Under the pieces are notes generated by a model that saw nothing but the letters and a program-made list of their open reading frames with translations, had not been told where the DNA came from and ran no database searches. Below, one piece after another: positions 5,861 to 13,034 of a stretch of DNA of 14,526 nucleotides. This DNA comes from Patescibacteria group bacterium. Its GTDB lineage: Bacteria > Patescibacteriota > WWE3 > UBA101185 > UBA10185. Where the stretch lies: NCBI GenBank assembly GCA_022710505.1, contig JAKLGS010000014.1, positions 1-14,526 on the forward strand, written 5' to 3'. Numbering within the stretch: the stretch's first letter is position 1; each line of letters opens with the position of its first letter. The position numbers were made by a program, and so were the translations under genes.

Positions 5861-6868
5861 ATGAACTCAAAAAATACTTTCGGTAAGGAGCCTAATTATG
5901 GAAGATTGCTAGGCTTCATCGTACTTTTGATTGTCACCTGGGGTATAGTTCCAGCTTTTGGAAAGCTCGCGAACATGCCCGGAGACGTTACTACCTTTTA
6001 CGTTAATGTCACAGCTCTAATCGCCCTTGCTCTGATCATCACCATAATGAGATATAAAGATCAAAACGGTGTGGCGAGGACTTATTGGACAAAACTTAAG
6101 AACTACTCCTTCAAGGATTACGGCTTAATGGTCGCAATCGGCGTGGTGTGGCCTTTAATCTACTCACTTTTCTACTTCCAGGCAATCTACGAAGGTGAGC
6201 CTGTAGGCATGACAATTCTAAACTACACGTGGCCTTTAATGGTTATTGCGCTTTCAATTCTCAAGTACGGAAAAAAAGCTTACTATGTAACAAAATCCGG
6301 TGCGAAGTTCATCATCCCGGTGATTCTGACTGTGGCCGCTGTAGTCTTCTATCAGATGGATGCTATCGTTTCCTTTACCACGCGTATTCTGGTTATGGGT
6401 TTAATTGCAGCTCTCACACAGGCGCTGTTCAACTTCATTGATCACGGATACGATAACTGGATTGCTCTATTCGTGATTGAGGCAACTACAGTAGTATTCA
6501 TCGTTCCTATCATGATATTTACTACCCACTATACTATGGTCCCGTCCTTAAACAGTCTGCTACTGATGTCTATCATCGGTGTCGCGGGCAATGCCATAGG
6601 GTTCTGGGTTTTCATGGAAGGAAGACGTGAGTGTGGCAGGCTTAAAGAGAGAGGGGTTATGACCTCCGAGCCAATTTGGCTTGCAGCGCAAGGTGTTGTA
6701 CCCATCTCTGTGCTTGTTACTATGATCATAACAAATCTAGTAAGTAAAAACGAACAGCCTTTTGCTATCACTACCAATCAGATAATTTCACTGGTGGTTC
6801 TTGCGGCAGGGCTGGTACTATTCTTTATCTTCAAAAACATCGAAGACCACAAGATACATACACAATAA
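5861..6868 (+). CDS. DMT/EamA-family transporter, YddG-like (aromatic amino acid)
   Basis: A 335-residue integral membrane protein with about ten hydrophobic segments, beginning GRLLGFIVLLIVTWGIVPAF and ending in a short charged tail. This is the drug/metabolite transporter pattern of two EamA halves. The segment GEPVGMTILNYTWPL resembles the VGMVNYLWPSL region of the aromatic amino acid exporter YddG, as recalled from that family. That link and the position directly behind tyrS make tyrosine or another aromatic amino acid a reasonable substrate. In a host-dependent cell the physiological direction could be uptake. The start is supported by a strong AGGAGG 6 bases before ATG 5861. Base composition matches tyrS rather than the flanking genes. 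The family call is firm; the substrate is inferred. Confidence 0.85.
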   Translation: MNSKNTFGKEPNYGRLLGFIVLLIVTWGIVPAFGKLANMPGDVTTFYVNVTALIALALIITIMRYKDQNGVARTYWTKLKNYSFKDYGLMVAIGVVWPLIYSLFYFQAIYEGEPVGMTILNYTWPLMVIALSILKYGKKAYYVTKSGAKFIIPVILTVAAVVFYQMDAIVSFTTRILVMGLIAALTQALFNFIDHGYDNWIALFVIEATTVVFIVPIMIFTTHYTMVPSLNSLLLMSIIGVAGNAIGFWVFMEGRRECGRLKERGVMTSEPIWLAAQGVVPISVLVTMIITNLVSKNEQPFAITTNQIISLVVLAAGLVLFFIFKNIEDHKIHTQ

Positions 6869-6891
6869 AACTGATTGATAAGTTTTCCATT

Positions 6892-6927
6892 CCGGAAGAA
6901 AGTAAAAATTTCTTCCGGTTTTTTATT
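6892..6927 (+). terminator. Rho-independent terminator of the tyrS operon
   Basis: CCGGAAGAAA (6892-6901) pairs perfectly with TTTCTTCCGG (6909-6918) around a 7-base loop, followed by TTTTTTATT. It separates the tyrS-transporter operon from the T-box unit. Confidence 0.95.
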
Positions 6928-6960
6928 GATTCCTAGATTGTAAAACTAGTAATAAATAGT

Positions 6961-6989
6961 TTGACATATTGTGTTAATTTAGCTATACT
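6961..6989 (+). promoter_or_regulatory. Promoter of the T-box transcription unit
   Basis: Consensus TTGACA (6961-6966), a 17-base spacer, TATACT (6984-6989). Transcription should begin near 6996. Confidence 0.9.
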
Positions 6990-6996
6990 CCTCTAC

Positions 6997-7279
6997 ATAA
7001 AGCTTTGATGGAAACTTTAGTAGACATAAGTTAGTGACAACAGAGACTAGGTGGTTGGTGCAAACCTAGCGCATAACGAAAAGTCGAAATACATTTCCGG
7101 AGCTGTCTTGACTAAATCAGGAACGAGATTCGCCCGTTAAAGCGAAAGACTGTGTCGCATCCGCGGAGCAGTTGTAAAGTCCCAATCGGTAACGATTGAG
7201 AAAACTAAGGTGGTACCACGTATTAACGTCCTTAGGTGTTTATCAGATAAATCTGGTAAAAACCTAAGGGCTTTTTTTT
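6997..7279 (+). promoter_or_regulatory. T-box riboswitch, likely tyrosine-specific (UAC)
   Basis: This leader RNA senses the charging state of a tRNA and controls termination. Stem I base pairs GGAAA (7010-7014) with TTTCC (7094-7098). The specifier loop has AGTA (7019-7022) opposite GAAATACA, so the codon next to the conserved A is UAC (7090-7092), matching tRNA-Tyr anticodon GUA. The distal loop GGTGGTTGGTGCAAACC is typical of T-boxes. Stem III is CAATCG/CGATTG (7183-7198). The T-box bulge TGGTACC (7211-7217) would pair with ACCA of uncharged tRNA with A73, as in tRNA-Tyr. The antiterminator pairs CTAAGG (7205-7210) with CCTTAG (7230-7235) and competes with the terminator. The alternative frame AUA (Ile) fits the following A less well. 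Confidence 0.9.
7230..7279 (+). terminator. Regulated terminator of the T-box
   Basis: CCTTAGGT...ACCTAAGG plus an inner TTTATCAGA/TCTGGTAAA closed by a TAAA loop, then C and eight T. Its 5' arm is shared with the antiterminator, giving the on/off switch. Confidence 0.92.
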
Positions 7280-7299
7280 GCAAGAAAGTTAAAATAATT

Positions 7300-8232
7300 A
7301 TGAAAAAAACTATAACTAAAATAAAAATTGGACAAGCAGGGGCAGTGAGTATAGAAATTCCTGTATTAAAATTTACAGGCAGCAAGCGTGGAAAAAAAGC
7401 GCTTATTGTGTGCGGGATTCACGGTGATGAGTACACGGGACTTCTTGTTATAAACAATGTTTTGGAAAAGATTAAAGATATTCAGGGGGAGTTATGGATA
7501 ATTCCTTCTGCGAACGCTTTAGCCCAAGCTTTAAATATTAGAATAAATCCTTTGGACTTGTACGACCTTAACAGAAAATTTCCGGGGGATAAGACAAAAG
7601 AACCAACAGATAGAATTGCAGCCGAAATTTTTGAGATTGCCAAAGACATGGATGCAGTTTTAGATTTTCACACTTTTGAAGACCCGACTGTTGTTACAAA
7701 TATCTTTATGAACTGCGGATCCAATGAAACCAAGAAAAAAACATTAGAATTTATCAAGTTGTTTGATCCGGATATTGTTTGGGAATTAAACATAAAATCC
7801 AGGGACGAGCTTAAATTCGTCACGGCGTTGGGTCCTAAACTTTCTTTTGAAGGTATCCCGAATATTGCTGTAGAGCTTCCTCAGCTACACAATGTAAGTG
7901 ATGAGCAGATAGAAAGAGCTGTTGACGGAACAATAAAGATTTTAAATAACTTAAAAATAACTAATGTTTCGCATGCTAAAGAAAGCAGGGAGTTGTTATT
8001 TGTAGAGAATAAAGAATTTAATTCCAATGTTTCAGGAATTTTTGTTACTCACAAAAAGCTAATGGATAAAATAAAGAAGGGAGAGGTAGTAGGAGGGGTG
8101 ATTGATATTACGTCTTTCAAAAAGACGCAAATTAAATCTCATGAAAGTGGGGTACTTATGGTTTTGAAGGATAGGCAGTTTGTTACTACCGGCGGAAGGT
8201 TATTTACAGTCGGTAAGTTAAAGAGAAAGTAA
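7300..8232 (+). CDS. Succinylglutamate desuccinylase/aspartoacylase-family (M14-like) zinc deacylase
   Basis: A 310-residue protein with the family's zinc site: GIHGDE (His41, Glu44) and DFHTF (His124). The substrate-binding NRKFPG (91-96) is present, as is VELPQ with the likely catalytic Glu. Relatives cleave N-acyl amino acids (succinylglutamate, acetylaspartate) or related amides. The C-terminal third is a beta-rich domain, as in AstE/AspA proteins. ATG 7300 lies 20 bases after the T-box terminator, with only a weak AAGAAAG upstream; an earlier ATG at 7210 falls inside the T-box core and is rejected. Control by a tyrosine-type T-box suggests release of tyrosine, or another role in tyrosine supply, from an acylated form. 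That substrate is an inference. Confidence 0.85.
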   Translation: MKKTITKIKIGQAGAVSIEIPVLKFTGSKRGKKALIVCGIHGDEYTGLLVINNVLEKIKDIQGELWIIPSANALAQALNIRINPLDLYDLNRKFPGDKTKEPTDRIAAEIFEIAKDMDAVLDFHTFEDPTVVTNIFMNCGSNETKKKTLEFIKLFDPDIVWELNIKSRDELKFVTALGPKLSFEGIPNIAVELPQLHNVSDEQIERAVDGTIKILNNLKITNVSHAKESRELLFVENKEFNSNVSGIFVTHKKLMDKIKKGEVVGGVIDITSFKKTQIKSHESGVLMVLKDRQFVTTGGRLFTVGKLKRK

Positions 8233-8296
8233 GTCAGGTTTGTGGAACCTTGAAAAATAAATAATTATTAGTACGTGAAACGAGAGGAGTAAGGAA

Positions 8297-9517
8297 ATGG
8301 ACATGCTTAGTGCATTTAACAAAATGTCAAAAGAGCAAATTAGCAAAGTGCCAAAAGGCTTCCCAACACCTACCATTACCATGGTAGGAGCAGAGCAAGA
8401 ACTTTTTATCTACCGTGAGGTTGAAGGTAAAAGTGAGCTTATTACAGATGAAGAAAAAAACGAAATGCTTGCTAAACTTGGTGACGATTTTGGACCGGAA
8501 CTCGGTGCTTCATGCATTGAGGTTCACCCAGCGCCTGTTGATCTAACCAAGGTCGGATTCTCGGGATGGCTCGCACAGCTAAGAGACTTAGAAAAACAAC
8601 TCTGGGTTGTTGTAGAAAAGCACGGCTGCAAAGTTGGAAGATACGGAACAATTCCTTGGGCAGATACGCAAAACATACAAAGGACTAAAACACCTAAGTA
8701 CACAAAGGTACCTACCTTTCACAACTTGAACAAGACGCGCAAGATTGAAGAAACAATCAATGGTGTTAACGTATTAGATGCCGCAATTGTAGGTATCCTT
8801 AACGCCTTCCAGTTCTCAGTTCAGTGTAATGGTCTTGAAGACGCTGTCGATAAGCTAAACAGACTCTACATGATCAGCCCACTTTCTGTAGCACTTTCCG
8901 GAAATGCAAGATTTCTTGGCGGGGTTGATACTGGATGGGAAGATGTAAGGTTTGAGGCATGGAAACGGTCGCACGACACCAGGTCGGAACAAGACATTGC
9001 CGAAGGAAAATCTCTAAGAGTAGGTTTACCGAACAACTACTTTAACAGCATCGAGGATTACATGAAGGAGGTGTCTTCTTATCCGTTTATTCTTGAAGAC
9101 GAAGCACATGCTTTGCAAATTGGAATAGGTTTGTTCTGGCGTGATGCCCGAATAAAATTTATTAAAGACAAAGCGATTGTAGAATTTCGTCCAGTCTCAA
9201 CTCAAAAAACAGTTGAGGAAGAAATTGAGATTGCAGCCTTTACAATTGGAAGATTAATTTATTCACAAAGTCTACGTGAAGAATTAATCCAAATGCCTCA
9301 TGTAAGTCTGAACAAAAAAGAGGCTGAGATTCACGGTCTTCGTGGAAGCTACATCTACAACGTAGGTTTAGCTATAAAAACCAGCGAGATAATGTTGGCC
9401 GAGATAGAACGAGCACAAGCTGGGTTGAAAATTTCAGGAATTCCTGACAGCAGCAGCTTCAGTTTCTTAAAGTACAAAGATAAAATTGCAAAAATCAAGG
9501 CAGAAACAGGTCGTTAG
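8297..9517 (+). CDS. GCS2-family carboxylate-amine ligase (glutamate-cysteine ligase type 2-like)
   Basis: A 406-residue protein of the glutamine-synthetase-like ATP-dependent ligase fold. GAEQELF (31-37, Glu33 and Glu35) matches the metal/nucleotide-binding opening of GCS2 enzymes. CIEVHPAP (73-80), FWRDARIKF (280-288) and VEFRPVSTQ (295-303, Glu296 and Arg298) match later conserved strands. Enzymes of this group (YbdK, EgtA, plant-type GCL) join the gamma-carboxylate of glutamate, or another acid, to an amine. The start is ATG 8297 with GAGAGGAG upstream. It follows the deacylase by 64 bases with no terminator, so it is probably under the same T-box. A ligase behind an amide hydrolase suggests a make-and-break pair for an amino acid conjugate; the product is unknown. 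It ends in TAG, unlike most neighbours. Confidence 0.8.
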   Translation: MDMLSAFNKMSKEQISKVPKGFPTPTITMVGAEQELFIYREVEGKSELITDEEKNEMLAKLGDDFGPELGASCIEVHPAPVDLTKVGFSGWLAQLRDLEKQLWVVVEKHGCKVGRYGTIPWADTQNIQRTKTPKYTKVPTFHNLNKTRKIEETINGVNVLDAAIVGILNAFQFSVQCNGLEDAVDKLNRLYMISPLSVALSGNARFLGGVDTGWEDVRFEAWKRSHDTRSEQDIAEGKSLRVGLPNNYFNSIEDYMKEVSSYPFILEDEAHALQIGIGLFWRDARIKFIKDKAIVEFRPVSTQKTVEEEIEIAAFTIGRLIYSQSLREELIQMPHVSLNKKEAEIHGLRGSYIYNVGLAIKTSEIMLAEIERAQAGLKISGIPDSSSFSFLKYKDKIAKIKAETGR

Positions 9518-9534
9518 AAGGACACAGGCTAGAG

Positions 9535-9562
9535 TGGACAAACACTCAAAATATGCTATAGT
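9535..9562 (+). promoter_or_regulatory. Promoter of tRNA-Tyr 1
   Basis: TGGACA (9535-9540), a 16-base spacer, TGC-extended TATAGT (9557-9562); transcription would start about 13 bases before the tRNA. Confidence 0.7.
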
Positions 9563-9581
9563 GTTCTACAAGCTAGTGACC

Positions 9582-9664
9582 GGGGTGATACCAAAGTGGA
9601 TAAATGGAGCAGTCTGTAAAACTGCTGGCTTATGCCTTCGTGGGTTCGAATCTCACTCACCCCA
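9582..9664 (+). tRNA. tRNA-Tyr (anticodon GUA), CCA not encoded
   Basis: Class II tRNA. Acceptor GGGGTGA/TCACCCC, anticodon stem GCAGT/ACTGC with loop CTGTAAA (anticodon GUA), a long variable arm, T-arm GTGGG-TTCGAAT-CTCAC with one G-U pair, and discriminator A at 9664. The next bases are TTA, so CCA must be added enzymatically. G1-C72 and A73 agree with bacterial tyrosine identity. Confidence 0.95.
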
Positions 9665-9670
9665 TTACAA

Positions 9671-9777
9671 TATACCGAAGTTCAAGCTTATTTTATGAAG
9701 TGACAAGAGACATAAAAAGTTATCTTTTTATTTTTCTTGACTCATTTCTAAAACAGCTCGCTTCGGTATTTTTTTTG
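9671..9777 (+). terminator. Large branched terminator between the tRNA-Tyr genes
   Basis: ATACCGAAG (9671-9679) and CTTCGGTAT (9761-9769) form a perfect 9-bp stem followed by a run of T. The 81-base interior holds its own hairpin, CAAGA...AAAAAG-TTAT-CTTTTT...TCTTG. The long interior is unusual for a simple terminator. Confidence 0.65.
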
Positions 9778-9784
9778 TTATAAT
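9776..9784 (+). promoter_or_regulatory. Extended -10 promoter of tRNA-Tyr 2
   Basis: TGT followed by TATAAT (9779-9784), overlapping the T tract of the preceding terminator, 23 bases before the tRNA. Confidence 0.65.
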
Positions 9785-9807
9785 GTTATTGCATTAGAGT
9801 TATTCTT

Positions 9808-9893
9808 GGGAAGATACCAAAGTGGACAAATGGAGCAGTCTGTAAAACTGCTGGCTTATGCCTTCGTGGGTTCGAATCCCACTCTTCCCACCA
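9808..9893 (+). tRNA. tRNA-Tyr (anticodon GUA), CCA encoded
   Basis: Nearly identical to the first tRNA-Tyr across D, anticodon and variable arms, but with acceptor GGGAAGA/TCTTCCC (two compensated pair changes), a perfect T-stem GTGGG/CCCAC, and CCA encoded at 9891-9893. Confidence 0.96.
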
Positions 9894-9950
9894 GCTATCT
9901 GTTATTTAGACAGGAAATCATCAAACCTCAAAATTTAATAATTTACTAAT

Positions 9951-10038
9951 CCTCCAATACTTTAAATCTGAAAATCTAAACAATAAAATGGAGGGAATTG
10001 GATAATTTATATTCTGCAGAATTTTAAAAACCCCCTCC
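9951..10038 (+). other. Three mutually exclusive pairing segments upstream of rel
   Basis: CCTCCA (9951-9956), TGGAGGG (9989-9995) and CCCTCC (10033-10038) can pair as 1-2 or 2-3. The third segment abuts the rel -35 box. No T tract follows. Otherwise 9894-10039 contains nothing recognisable. Confidence 0.35.
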
Positions 10039-10039
10039 G

Positions 10040-10068
10040 TTGTAATAAAACCTATTTAGCTATATTAT
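10040..10068 (+). promoter_or_regulatory. Leaderless promoter of rel
   Basis: TTGTAA (10040-10045), a 17-base spacer, TATTAT (10063-10068); transcription is predicted near 10075, beside the ATG at 10077. Confidence 0.65.
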
Positions 10069-10076
10069 TACCGATA

Positions 10077-11870
10077 ATGCTAACGGAAAATTTTGAAACA
10101 CAATATAAAAAAAATCTGAAAACCTCTGACAGGAAAATTTTGGCAGCTTTGAAAATCGCTCAGGAAAAACACAAAAACCTATACAGAAAATCTGGAGAAC
10201 CGTACATCGAACACTGCATAGCAGTTTATAACATATTAGGGGAATGGGGTGTAAACGACACAAACTTATTAATTGCAGCTCTGCTACACGATACACTAGA
10301 GGACACAAATTTAAAGATTGAAGAAATTTCAAAATACTTTGGAGAAGAGGTTGCATTTCTAGTAGACTCGGTAACAAAAATCAGGTTAGGGGTAAAAGAG
10401 GGACAGGATTTTAAAACTTTAAAAAAGATAGTAGGCACCTCTTACGTTGACCCAAAGGTTTCAGTATTAAAACTAGCTGATAGATATCACAACCTTAGTA
10501 CACTTCAATACTTACCAAACTCAAACCGAAAGAAAAAAGCTAAAGAAAGTTTAGAAATATACGCAAAACTTGCAGAATCTCTTGGTATGTGGGTGGTCAA
10601 GACAAAAATTGAAGACCTTTCTTTTCAATATCTCAATTTTGATAATTTTTCAAAAGTAAAAACTTCTATTGATTGTGATAAAAGACTATCTAGCACTGAG
10701 ATAGAAAAAAACCTCAAAACAATAAGAAACGCTCTAGAAAAAACTAAAATAAAAGCTAATGTCGAAACTAAAATTGGAGGTTATTACAGTACCTACCAAA
10801 AATTAAAGTCTAACGCTGTTAAAGGTTTAGCTTCAAGTGAAGATTATAAAAAAATTAATGACGTCATAAGTTACAGGGTTGCAGTAAAATCAATTGAGCA
10901 GTGTTATGAAGCCATATATGCGATACATAATGTATATGGCGGTAAAGTAGATTTCAATAGATTTGATGAATTCATAGGCGCAAATAAAAGAATTAACGGA
11001 TATGAAGCTTTACAAACAACCATTGAAACTGACTTCGGTTCGATAGAAATTGCTATAGCAAAGAAAGATATGGAAAGTTTTAATAACTGGGGATATGTTT
11101 TCAATCTACAAAAAGGAATCAAAAACAACAACTACAACCTAAAATTAATATTCACACCCTCACAAGATTTATTGTTCCTTCCTGAAAAAGCTAGAGCAAT
11201 AGATTTTGCTTATGTAGTAAATCAAAAATTAGGCGATAACTCGGTGGGTGTGATAATAAACGGAGAGAAAAAGGATCTAGGCTACATACTAAAAAATGCA
11301 GATACAGTAGAGGTTATAACAGGCGAAAGAAACACTAAGGAGGATATTAAACTAGAAAAAATTTGTTTGAGAAAAACCCACGAATATTTAGAAAGTAAAA
11401 TAATAGACAACGAAAAGAAAAACTCTATCGAGTTAGGTAAAAAAATAATTGAAGACAGGGTATCTCCAAGAGGAATATTGGACTTAGAGGACATTGGGAC
11501 AGATGTGCACGGTATTTGTTATTCGCTAGGTTGCGAGAATGCTGGAGAGATTTATTACAAAATATCAAAAGGGTATTTAGATATTGAAAGGCTAGACGAT
11601 TTGCTAAATGAATATGGTGTAACAAAAAACAGACAGAAACGAACTACAATAGAAACTGCAGGAATAGACAAACCAGGACTTTTAAATATTATTACTAAGT
11701 CAGTCAATAAGAGTGGAGGAAATATTGTTCGTATTGTTTTTAATAAAGATAAAAACAATGTTCATTTTTATCTTAGAATTGTTGTAGAAAATCTAAAATT
11801 AAAAGACACAGAAATCCTACGAAAAGAGTTAACGAATAATAAATATTTCCATAAAATTAAAATTGTTTAA
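10077..11870 (+). CDS. rel: RelA/SpoT-homologue (p)ppGpp hydrolase, synthetase site degenerate
   Basis: A 597-residue long RSH protein. The HD hydrolase domain is intact: SGEPYIEH (His46), LLHDTLEDT (His71, Asp72, Glu75, Asp76), and LKLADRYHNLSTL (Asp135). The synthetase region (about 232-345) keeps NDVISYRV (Asp262), NGYEALQTT (Tyr309) and Glu324. However, where active enzymes have ExQIR it reads EIAIA, the usual SLHTT is ALQTT, and the AHW motif after it is missing. A TGS domain (about 355-417, FTPSQDLLFLP...DFAY) and a C-terminal ACT domain (about 525-597) follow. The enzyme probably degrades (p)ppGpp and synthesises it weakly or not at all. ATG 10077 lies 8 bases after TATTAT with no Shine-Dalgarno site. 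Family membership is certain; loss of synthesis is inferred. Confidence 0.93.
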   Translation: MLTENFETQYKKNLKTSDRKILAALKIAQEKHKNLYRKSGEPYIEHCIAVYNILGEWGVNDTNLLIAALLHDTLEDTNLKIEEISKYFGEEVAFLVDSVTKIRLGVKEGQDFKTLKKIVGTSYVDPKVSVLKLADRYHNLSTLQYLPNSNRKKKAKESLEIYAKLAESLGMWVVKTKIEDLSFQYLNFDNFSKVKTSIDCDKRLSSTEIEKNLKTIRNALEKTKIKANVETKIGGYYSTYQKLKSNAVKGLASSEDYKKINDVISYRVAVKSIEQCYEAIYAIHNVYGGKVDFNRFDEFIGANKRINGYEALQTTIETDFGSIEIAIAKKDMESFNNWGYVFNLQKGIKNNNYNLKLIFTPSQDLLFLPEKARAIDFAYVVNQKLGDNSVGVIINGEKKDLGYILKNADTVEVITGERNTKEDIKLEKICLRKTHEYLESKIIDNEKKNSIELGKKIIEDRVSPRGILDLEDIGTDVHGICYSLGCENAGEIYYKISKGYLDIERLDDLLNEYGVTKNRQKRTTIETAGIDKPGLLNIITKSVNKSGGNIVRIVFNKDKNNVHFYLRIVVENLKLKDTEILRKELTNNKYFHKIKIV

Positions 11871-11887
11871 AATTTTGAATTTTTTTT
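11853..11887 (+). terminator. A/T-only hairpin with T tract after rel
   Basis: AAAATTAAAATT (11853-11864) pairs with AATTTT-G-AATTTT (11871-11883), 12 pairs with one bulge, and runs into a T tract. It overlaps the rel stop codon. Confidence 0.5.
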
Positions 11888-11950
11888 AACTAACTAAAAT
11901 TAAAACAGCAAACATCGGTTCGCCAACAGCATACGTGGTAAAGTAGTTCT

Positions 11951-11974
11951 CACATCCTCACAAATGGCCCACCA
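11951..11974 (+). repeat. 24-bp intergenic repeat (copy 2), left border of repeat copy B
   Basis: CACATCCTCACAAAT followed by GGCCCACCA; the last 8 bases are also the left border of structured repeat copy B, exactly as the tRNA-Leu end borders copy A. The 11888-11950 stretch before it shows nothing recognisable. Confidence 0.75.
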
Positions 11975-12153
11975 TGAAAGTTCCCGTTAGCCTTGAATTT
12001 ATGAAAGGTTAGCGGGAACTTTTATTATGAGAGAGGACGAGAATGTCGGACTGAGCATAGCGAAGGAGACGGGGTCGCGAGCTTTAGAGACACTTATGAA
12101 TTTATGAACTAGTGTGTCTTAAGACGTGTGACCGAGTCCTCTCTCGCTCACCA
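11967..12153 (+). repeat. Structured repeat element, copy B
   Basis: 187 bases, the same plan as copy A: GCCCACCA border, 16-bp hairpin (11977-11992 with 12007-12022), outer stem GAGAGAGGAC/GTCCTCTCTC (12029-12038 with 12136-12145), inner GTCGCG (12074-12079) pairing with TGTGAC (12127-12132), CTT/AAG, and a variable stem AGACAC/GTGTCT. The right end matches the last 20 bases of tRNA-Leu with one change. There is no intact tRNA next to this copy, so it has been moved or copied as a unit. The hairpin may also terminate read-through from rel. Confidence 0.8.
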
Positions 12154-12186
12154 AAAACATTGTATTTGTTGTCACAGCAAGGTAAT

Positions 12187-12915
12187 CTAGTGTCTAGAGA
12201 TTGGAAATAATTCTTTGGCTAACTCAATACCTTTAGTAACATATTCATCAAAAGATTTTCTATTTAGGTAAGGTTCTTTTAATGCATTTTGCAAATCTAC
12301 AATCTGTGGGTAATTATGATCTGTATAATAACCTTTTGTATCCCAAGGCCAAAATTTACTTATACTAGGTTCTAACCCTGTCAGAGCAAAGGCGAATATC
12401 TCAGAGAGAGCCCATATTTGTTCCTTGTCTAAACCACTGTTTGCATAAAGTTTTCTATGTATCGAATAAAAATGGGCAAGAAGTACTTCGTGAGCTGTAA
12501 TTCGTCTTTGTTTGTCCGCATCTTCTCTCCACCATCTACCAACTACATTCCCATCCCAATTACTTAAACCTCTGTTAAAGTGGGTAACGTTAACAATATA
12601 TTTATCGTAAAACCAAGGAACAGTTATCTCCTCTACGGTACTTGAAAACTCATCAATGATCGAATCCCAAGATTTTTGATAAGTGTCCTTAGCTTTTTCA
12701 ATTGCAAAACCAAGATCTTTATATAAATTGGTAACAAGATTTTCTAACTCTTCCCTCGCCTGTTTAAGTTCTTTTCCTTCGCAAGTATTTATTCTCCGAA
12801 CCAAATCCATATCCAAACTCATCTTTTTAGCTCTATATTCCCAATCCTTACCACGTAACATTTGTATCGTCATTTCGTAATCGTAGTGCGGATCTATTTT
12901 GAACTCAATTCTCAT
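12187..12915 (-). CDS. Hypothetical protein with HExxxxH motif
   Basis: A 242-residue soluble protein with no signal peptide or membrane segment; I do not recognise the family. The first third is charged and helical (about residues 20-95, many Glu and Lys). The middle is rich in aromatics (VPWFYDKYIVNVTHF, GRWWRED). The segment ITAHEVLLAHFYSIH (139-153) holds His142-Glu143 and His148, with a further Glu172 in ALSEIFAFAL. This recalls the gluzincin metallopeptidase layout, but with four rather than two residues between the Glu and second His, so peptidase activity is only a possibility. ATG 12915 is 6 bases downstream of a TAAAAT -10 box, so the mRNA should be leaderless. It is divergent from the phospholipase C-like gene and ends in TAG. 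Confidence 0.75.
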   Translation of the reverse strand: MRIEFKIDPHYDYEMTIQMLRGKDWEYRAKKMSLDMDLVRRINTCEGKELKQAREELENLVTNLYKDLGFAIEKAKDTYQKSWDSIIDEFSSTVEEITVPWFYDKYIVNVTHFNRGLSNWDGNVVGRWWREDADKQRRITAHEVLLAHFYSIHRKLYANSGLDKEQIWALSEIFAFALTGLEPSISKFWPWDTKGYYTDHNYPQIVDLQNALKEPYLNRKSFDEYVTKGIELAKELFPISRH

Positions 12916-12921
12916 AATATA

Positions 12922-12927
12922 ATTTTA
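12922..12927 (-). promoter_or_regulatory. Leaderless promoter of the HExxxxH gene
   Basis: TAAAAT on the minus strand, 6 bases before the ATG at 12915. Confidence 0.55.
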
Positions 12928-12951
12928 CACTAGCAACACTACAGAATTTCT

Positions 12952-12975
12952 CACATCCTTACAAATGGCCCACCA
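12952..12975 (+). repeat. 24-bp intergenic repeat between divergent promoters (copy 3)
   Basis: CACATCCTTACAAAT followed by GGCCCACCA, differing from copy 2 by one base. As at 3075, it lies between two divergent leaderless promoters. It is followed by the run-of-T sequence shared with 2309-2380. Confidence 0.8.
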
Positions 12976-13034
12976 CATTTTTTTATCGATATAACAACCT
13001 TATTTTTACTATACCCAGAGAAGCCTAGAACTTT

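Noticed and set aside
9486..9698. A 70-codon reading frame crossing the end of the ligase gene and tRNA-Tyr 1
   Set aside because: It overlaps a certain gene and a certain tRNA in another frame.
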